A stretch of 64,000 nt of DNA. It comes from Massospora cicadina. Lineage: Eukaryota > Entomophthoromycota > Entomophthoromycetes > Entomophthorales > Entomophthoraceae. The translations under genes were made by a program, and so were the position numbers. Position 1 is the stretch's first letter, and every line of letters starts with the position of its first letter. This document shows, piece by piece, positions 60,861 to 64,000 of this stretch. The stretch lies in the NCBI GenBank assembly GCA_022478985.1, contig JAKSZP010018510.1, positions 1 through 64,000 of the forward strand, given 5' to 3'. The notes beneath the pieces were generated by a model. The model saw nothing but the letters and a program-made list of their open reading frames with translations. It was not told the origin of the DNA and ran no database searches.

Positions 60861-61480
60861 CTTTGATTGGACGTAATGATGCCAGAACACTTTTGATGTA
60901 TTTCAAACCGCGTTTGCAAGCGCACCTAATTTTGCAATATCACCACTTTGACAAACAGTTCATAGTACAAATGGATGCATCCCTCGCTGCTATAGGGGCA
61001 GTATTATCCCAGAAGGACAATGACAGCATGGAACATCCTGTCGCATTATGTAGTCAAAGCTTGAAATGTCATAAACAAAATTACACTGTAACCAAGTGGG
61101 AGTGTTTAGAGGTAATTTACGTTTACAAACAATTTTTGGGTATATCTGCATGGGGTAAGATTCCAAGTAATGACGGATCATGCTTCCTTGCGCTGGCTAC
61201 ATAATCTCCGTGAACCAGAAGGACGTCTCACACGTTGGGCGCTGAAGCTTCAAGCATATGAACTTGAGATTTTACATCGACTGGGAGCAAAATATCAAGA
61301 CACAGACTGTCTTTCTCAGTTGCCAACAGTCGCCATCCCAGCAGATTAAGCTGACATAATGTAAGAAAAGATGGTGGCGAAGAATACCAGGATGATCCGC
61401 AGCAGGTAATCAAGGTGTTAGATGGACTCAGGGAGGATACCTTCATATGAGGTGATGAACTATACAAGTGGATTGGAGAC
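60861..61480 (+). pseudogene. Element I RNase H
   Basis: 60863-61204 reads FIVQMDASLAAIGAVLSQKD (active-site Asp), HPVALCSQSLKCHKQNYTVT and LEVIYVYKQF. A frame change leads to VMTDHASLRWLHNLREPEGR, LKLQAYELEILHRLGAKYQD and TDCLSQLP, ending near 61348. This is the same order as in C, G and E. Confidence 0.82.
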
Positions 61481-62570
61481 TTGACGCCGAAATTTCATAA
61501 ACCTTTGACTAGACCCTCAATTATTATGGATTCTCATCGGGCTGTAGGACATAAAAGATTGCAGAAAACGCTGGAGTTTTTGTGACCCTGATACTTCTGG
61601 GAAAGCATGCATTACGATGTAGTGGAAACAGTTAGCTGTTGCTATCAGTGTCAAATGGAAAAGCCTTTCTGAAAGAAAACCTCATATCAGCTAGTTAAAT
61701 CCCAGTTTACATGGCACACCATTCCATTGATTTAGTGGGACCTCTGATGACTAGCGCCAATCAATCCAAGTATATAATCATTGCCATCGATCACTTGACC
61801 TGAAGGGTGGAGGCCAGGGCTATTAGCGACTTGGGCGCGGTCACCACTGCTAAGTTTATTATGGAATGTGTGATACAGCGACATGGCTGCCCACAGTTCA
61901 TTTTGACGGATAATGGAACCAACATCACTTTGCATATTTTGCAAAAGTTAAATGAGTTGATGGCAATCCGTGGGGTTTTGACCACTTCCTATCACCCAGA
62001 ATCAAATGGGATGGTGGAGCGACTCAATGGAACCCTAGTGAACACACTCAACAAATTGGTAAAGGATCAGCCCTCAGAATGGAGTTCCCTTCTACCTACC
62101 GCTGTCTTTGCATATTATATCAGATACCATTTGTCCACTGGTAAGAGCCCATTTCAGCTGCTGTATGGTCGACATTTGGCTCTGCCTGCCTTGATTTATT
62201 TATGTGTAGAGGACACTGGTGGTGTGGATCCAAGCGATATTTGAAGACACTTATGGATACATTGATAAAGCTGCAAATGGAAGCCTACTCCACCAGTTTG
62301 GCCAAGAAGATTCGCGATCAGGCAGCTGATCAGAAGAGATGGAGTGGAATTCTACTGTTCTCTGTGGGGAATCACATTTTATTTCACGACCAGCACAGAT
62401 TTGGGCGGAAAAACAAGCACACAACATTTGGGTCAGCCCATTCGAGATTATCAAGAAGACTGGCATGGATGTCCACACTATCAAGGAACCTGCGGGGGTC
62501 AGATTATCAACTGAGTTCATGAAAAGTTCCTCCAAGCACATAAACAGTAAGAGCCTATCATTCAGTCAAA
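61481..62570 (+). pseudogene. Element I integrase
   Basis: The zinc region near 61630-61700 reads CCYQCQMEKPF. The core shows HSIDLVGPLMTSANQSKYII (first Asp). The frame 61807-62244 has FILTDNGTNITLHIL (second Asp), SNGMVERLNGTLVNTLNKL (Glu) and FQLLYGRHLALPALI. All three DDE residues are present. The C-terminal domain (62339-62578 in other frames) includes NHILFHDQHRFGRK and VSPFEIIKKTGMDVHTIKEP, a GPY/F-type segment. It has no chromodomain. Confidence 0.85.
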
Positions 62571-62578
62571 GGGGGTAA
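62568..62578 (+). other. Polypurine tract of element I
   Basis: AAAGGGGGTAA directly precedes the LTR at 62579. Confidence 0.7.
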
Positions 62579-63056
62579 TGTCAGGAAGTTGATATGACTG
62601 GATGATATGCTACCCATACTGACAGATTGGAGGGGGAATTGAGACAAGTATCAAGATTTATGGAAAAAGGTATACAAATTACAATTGATCAAAATGATGA
62701 CCATTTGGTGAAACTAGAGAATTTATGCTGAGATTTGATACAAACGAGACTTTCTAGAAAAGGAAAGATGAATTGAGGACTACTAAGCTGCAGAATGCAT
62801 CTGGCTTGGGGAACTGAGAATTAAAGAGTCACATGGAGGATCAAAGTGGGATCTTTTCTTGGGTGGTGGAGTAATTGCAGATAAGTCTGCGATTTAAATT
62901 AATAAAGGTCAAAATAAGGTAGATAGCTCTATATATAAGTTTATCAAGTTTATTAGTAGAATCAGCGATCTTCATATCATCCAATTTGGTTGCTCAGTGG
63001 CGAATACCCTGTGTAAACCAACTTGGCAGAATTGAGCCTATACGCTGATGATGACA
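62579..63056 (+). repeat. LTR shared by element I and the next copy
   Basis: 478 bp, from TGTCAGGAAGTTGATATG to GATGATGACA. It is preceded by the polypurine tract of I and followed by a primer site, so it acts as 3' LTR of one unit and 5' LTR of the next. Confidence 0.88.
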
Positions 63057-63057
63057 G

Positions 63058-63076
63058 TGGTGCTCACTACAGGGGG
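63058..63076 (+). other. Primer binding site of the second I copy
   Basis: TGGTGCTCACTACAGGGGG, the same as at 47593-47611. Confidence 0.78.
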
Positions 63077-63124
63077 CCACTAAGCAACTGTAGTTTTTTT
63101 TTAAAAAAGAACAATTAAAATACA

Positions 63125-64000
63125 ATGACGAGTCCTCATTCGTTCCAACATAATTTGATCAGATTCTGGGCGCGGTATGCTGAAGAAGCCTGGGAGGCAC
63201 CTAACCATGAACCAACATTATTTACTTTAATGAACCAGGGGATGATGAAGTTATGATTAATTTGCAATTCAAGAATTACCCGAGCTGATGACTAACCAAC
63301 AAGGACGCTCCACAAATGTGACTCCCCAACAACTGAGAAATATTATGGAATGGCTGTTGCATGGGTATCGCCTATATGAGGGTGAGACTGTGGAAAATGC
63401 CCTGAATTTATTCTATAACCAACGCGATCTAGAAAATTGATGCACGCTGTACATGTCTTATTTGAATGTGACTACCATGGGGTTAGTTCGCCGCCTCAGT
63501 ACCAACAGAATTGAGAAATATTTAGTTGCTTATGTGCAACCTTTGTTTCACCAGCTATTGCATGTGCTGGCTCGCCATAATATTAAAATTGGAGATGTTT
63601 TACAGTTCACGTGAGCACAGCAGCACAATACTCACCTCCTGCTTGACCGCCTCAATCAATCGTTTTTGGAAATACAAGGGGTGCTGGCACAGATGGATCA
63701 TCATGTTGGGGACGTCTGCCGTCGATTAGACACTCTGGTACCACAGTTAAATTCAGAATTACCTTGAGTAATAATAGAACTGCTGGATCAGCATGGCCTA
63801 TTGGTGGAGTGGATTCAGGATGTAACAATAGTGGGGCATAATACCGAGTGCTTTATGATGGAGCTAGCCAAAATGGGCGGAAGCTCTTGAAGCCGTGATT
63901 GCCTAGCTCAAGGAAAAATGACCCTATTGGAACAGCAAGGGGCGGCCCAAGTCAGCTCTCTATTGATGGAATTAACCCAAGTTAATATCAAATGGAATAT
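63125..64000 (+). pseudogene. Second gag of the I family, cut by the window edge
   Basis: Starts with the same MTSPHSFQHNLIRFW as at 47661 and aligns with 47661-48540. It shares frame breaks with the first copy, including the change after LFTLMNQG and the one between GAGCTAGCCAAA and GCGGAAGCTC near 63875. Identity is near 98 percent up to about 63370 and nearer 89 percent beyond, by eye. Confidence 0.75.

Larger units (their letters stand above)
47115..63056 (+). mobile_element. Element I: Ty3/gypsy retrotransposon interrupted by H, sharing its 3' LTR with a second copy
   Basis: The LTRs 47115-47591 and 62579-63056 differ at only about four positions. They flank plus-strand gag, protease, RT, RNase H and integrase, with H inserted at the end of protease (TSD GTCCC). 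The right LTR is preceded by the polypurine tract of I and followed directly by the same primer site and gag that follow the left LTR. A left flank duplicate (CTCCT) is therefore not recoverable on the right. Confidence 0.85.

Overview
This is a eukaryotic, almost certainly fungal, nuclear window of moderate AT content. It is dominated by long terminal repeat (LTR) retrotransposons of the Ty3/gypsy (Metaviridae) type. The only host gene I can defend is a nuclear gene for mitochondrial ribosomal protein uL2m (37318-38470). A fungal origin is suggested by the RML2-like protein, the lack of introns in it, and two chromodomain elements whose LTR and primer-site layout matches the self-priming Tf1/sushi group. 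The species is not identifiable from the sequence; a TE-inflated fungal genome is the best guess.

Layout, with element letters used throughout. D (1-1101, minus) is the 5' end of an element running off the left edge. A (1102-15727, minus) is an old element interrupted by B (1867-10952, minus, chromodomain element, target duplication ATCCA). B is interrupted by C (4200-7345, plus, internally deleted), and one C LTR carries a tRNA-derived SINE (6559-6847). E (16470-32296, minus) has a 284-bp GA microsatellite inside its RNase H domain. Its 5' LTR is split by F (22606-31808, plus, chromodomain element), whose own left LTR carries a solo B LTR (23868-24711). A second solo B LTR (32534-34764) is split by a solo F LTR (33186-34557). 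From 34765 to 40344 there is a stretch largely free of recognisable elements, holding a degenerate 48-51 bp tandem repeat and the uL2m gene. G (40345 to about 46052, plus) belongs to the same family as A and is followed by a solo C-family LTR (46053-46936). I (47115-63056, plus) is split by H (51070-59647, minus, target duplication GTCCC). The right LTR of I is directly followed by a primer site and a second gag, so I and a further copy share one LTR in tandem.

All pol genes are broken by stops and frameshifts, but domain order (gag, protease, reverse transcriptase, RNase H, integrase) can be followed in each. Some frameshifts may be assembly errors, because the uL2m gene carries two one-base losses that both fit homopolymer undercalls. 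The most informative observations are: the 11-nt match between LTR and primer site in B and F; the target duplications that order the insertions; the tRNA-derived SINE; the LTR divergence paradox of I versus H; and catalytic Asp-to-Asn losses in a CpG-to-CpA context. I found no clear new non-transposon system. Percent identities quoted are by-eye estimates.
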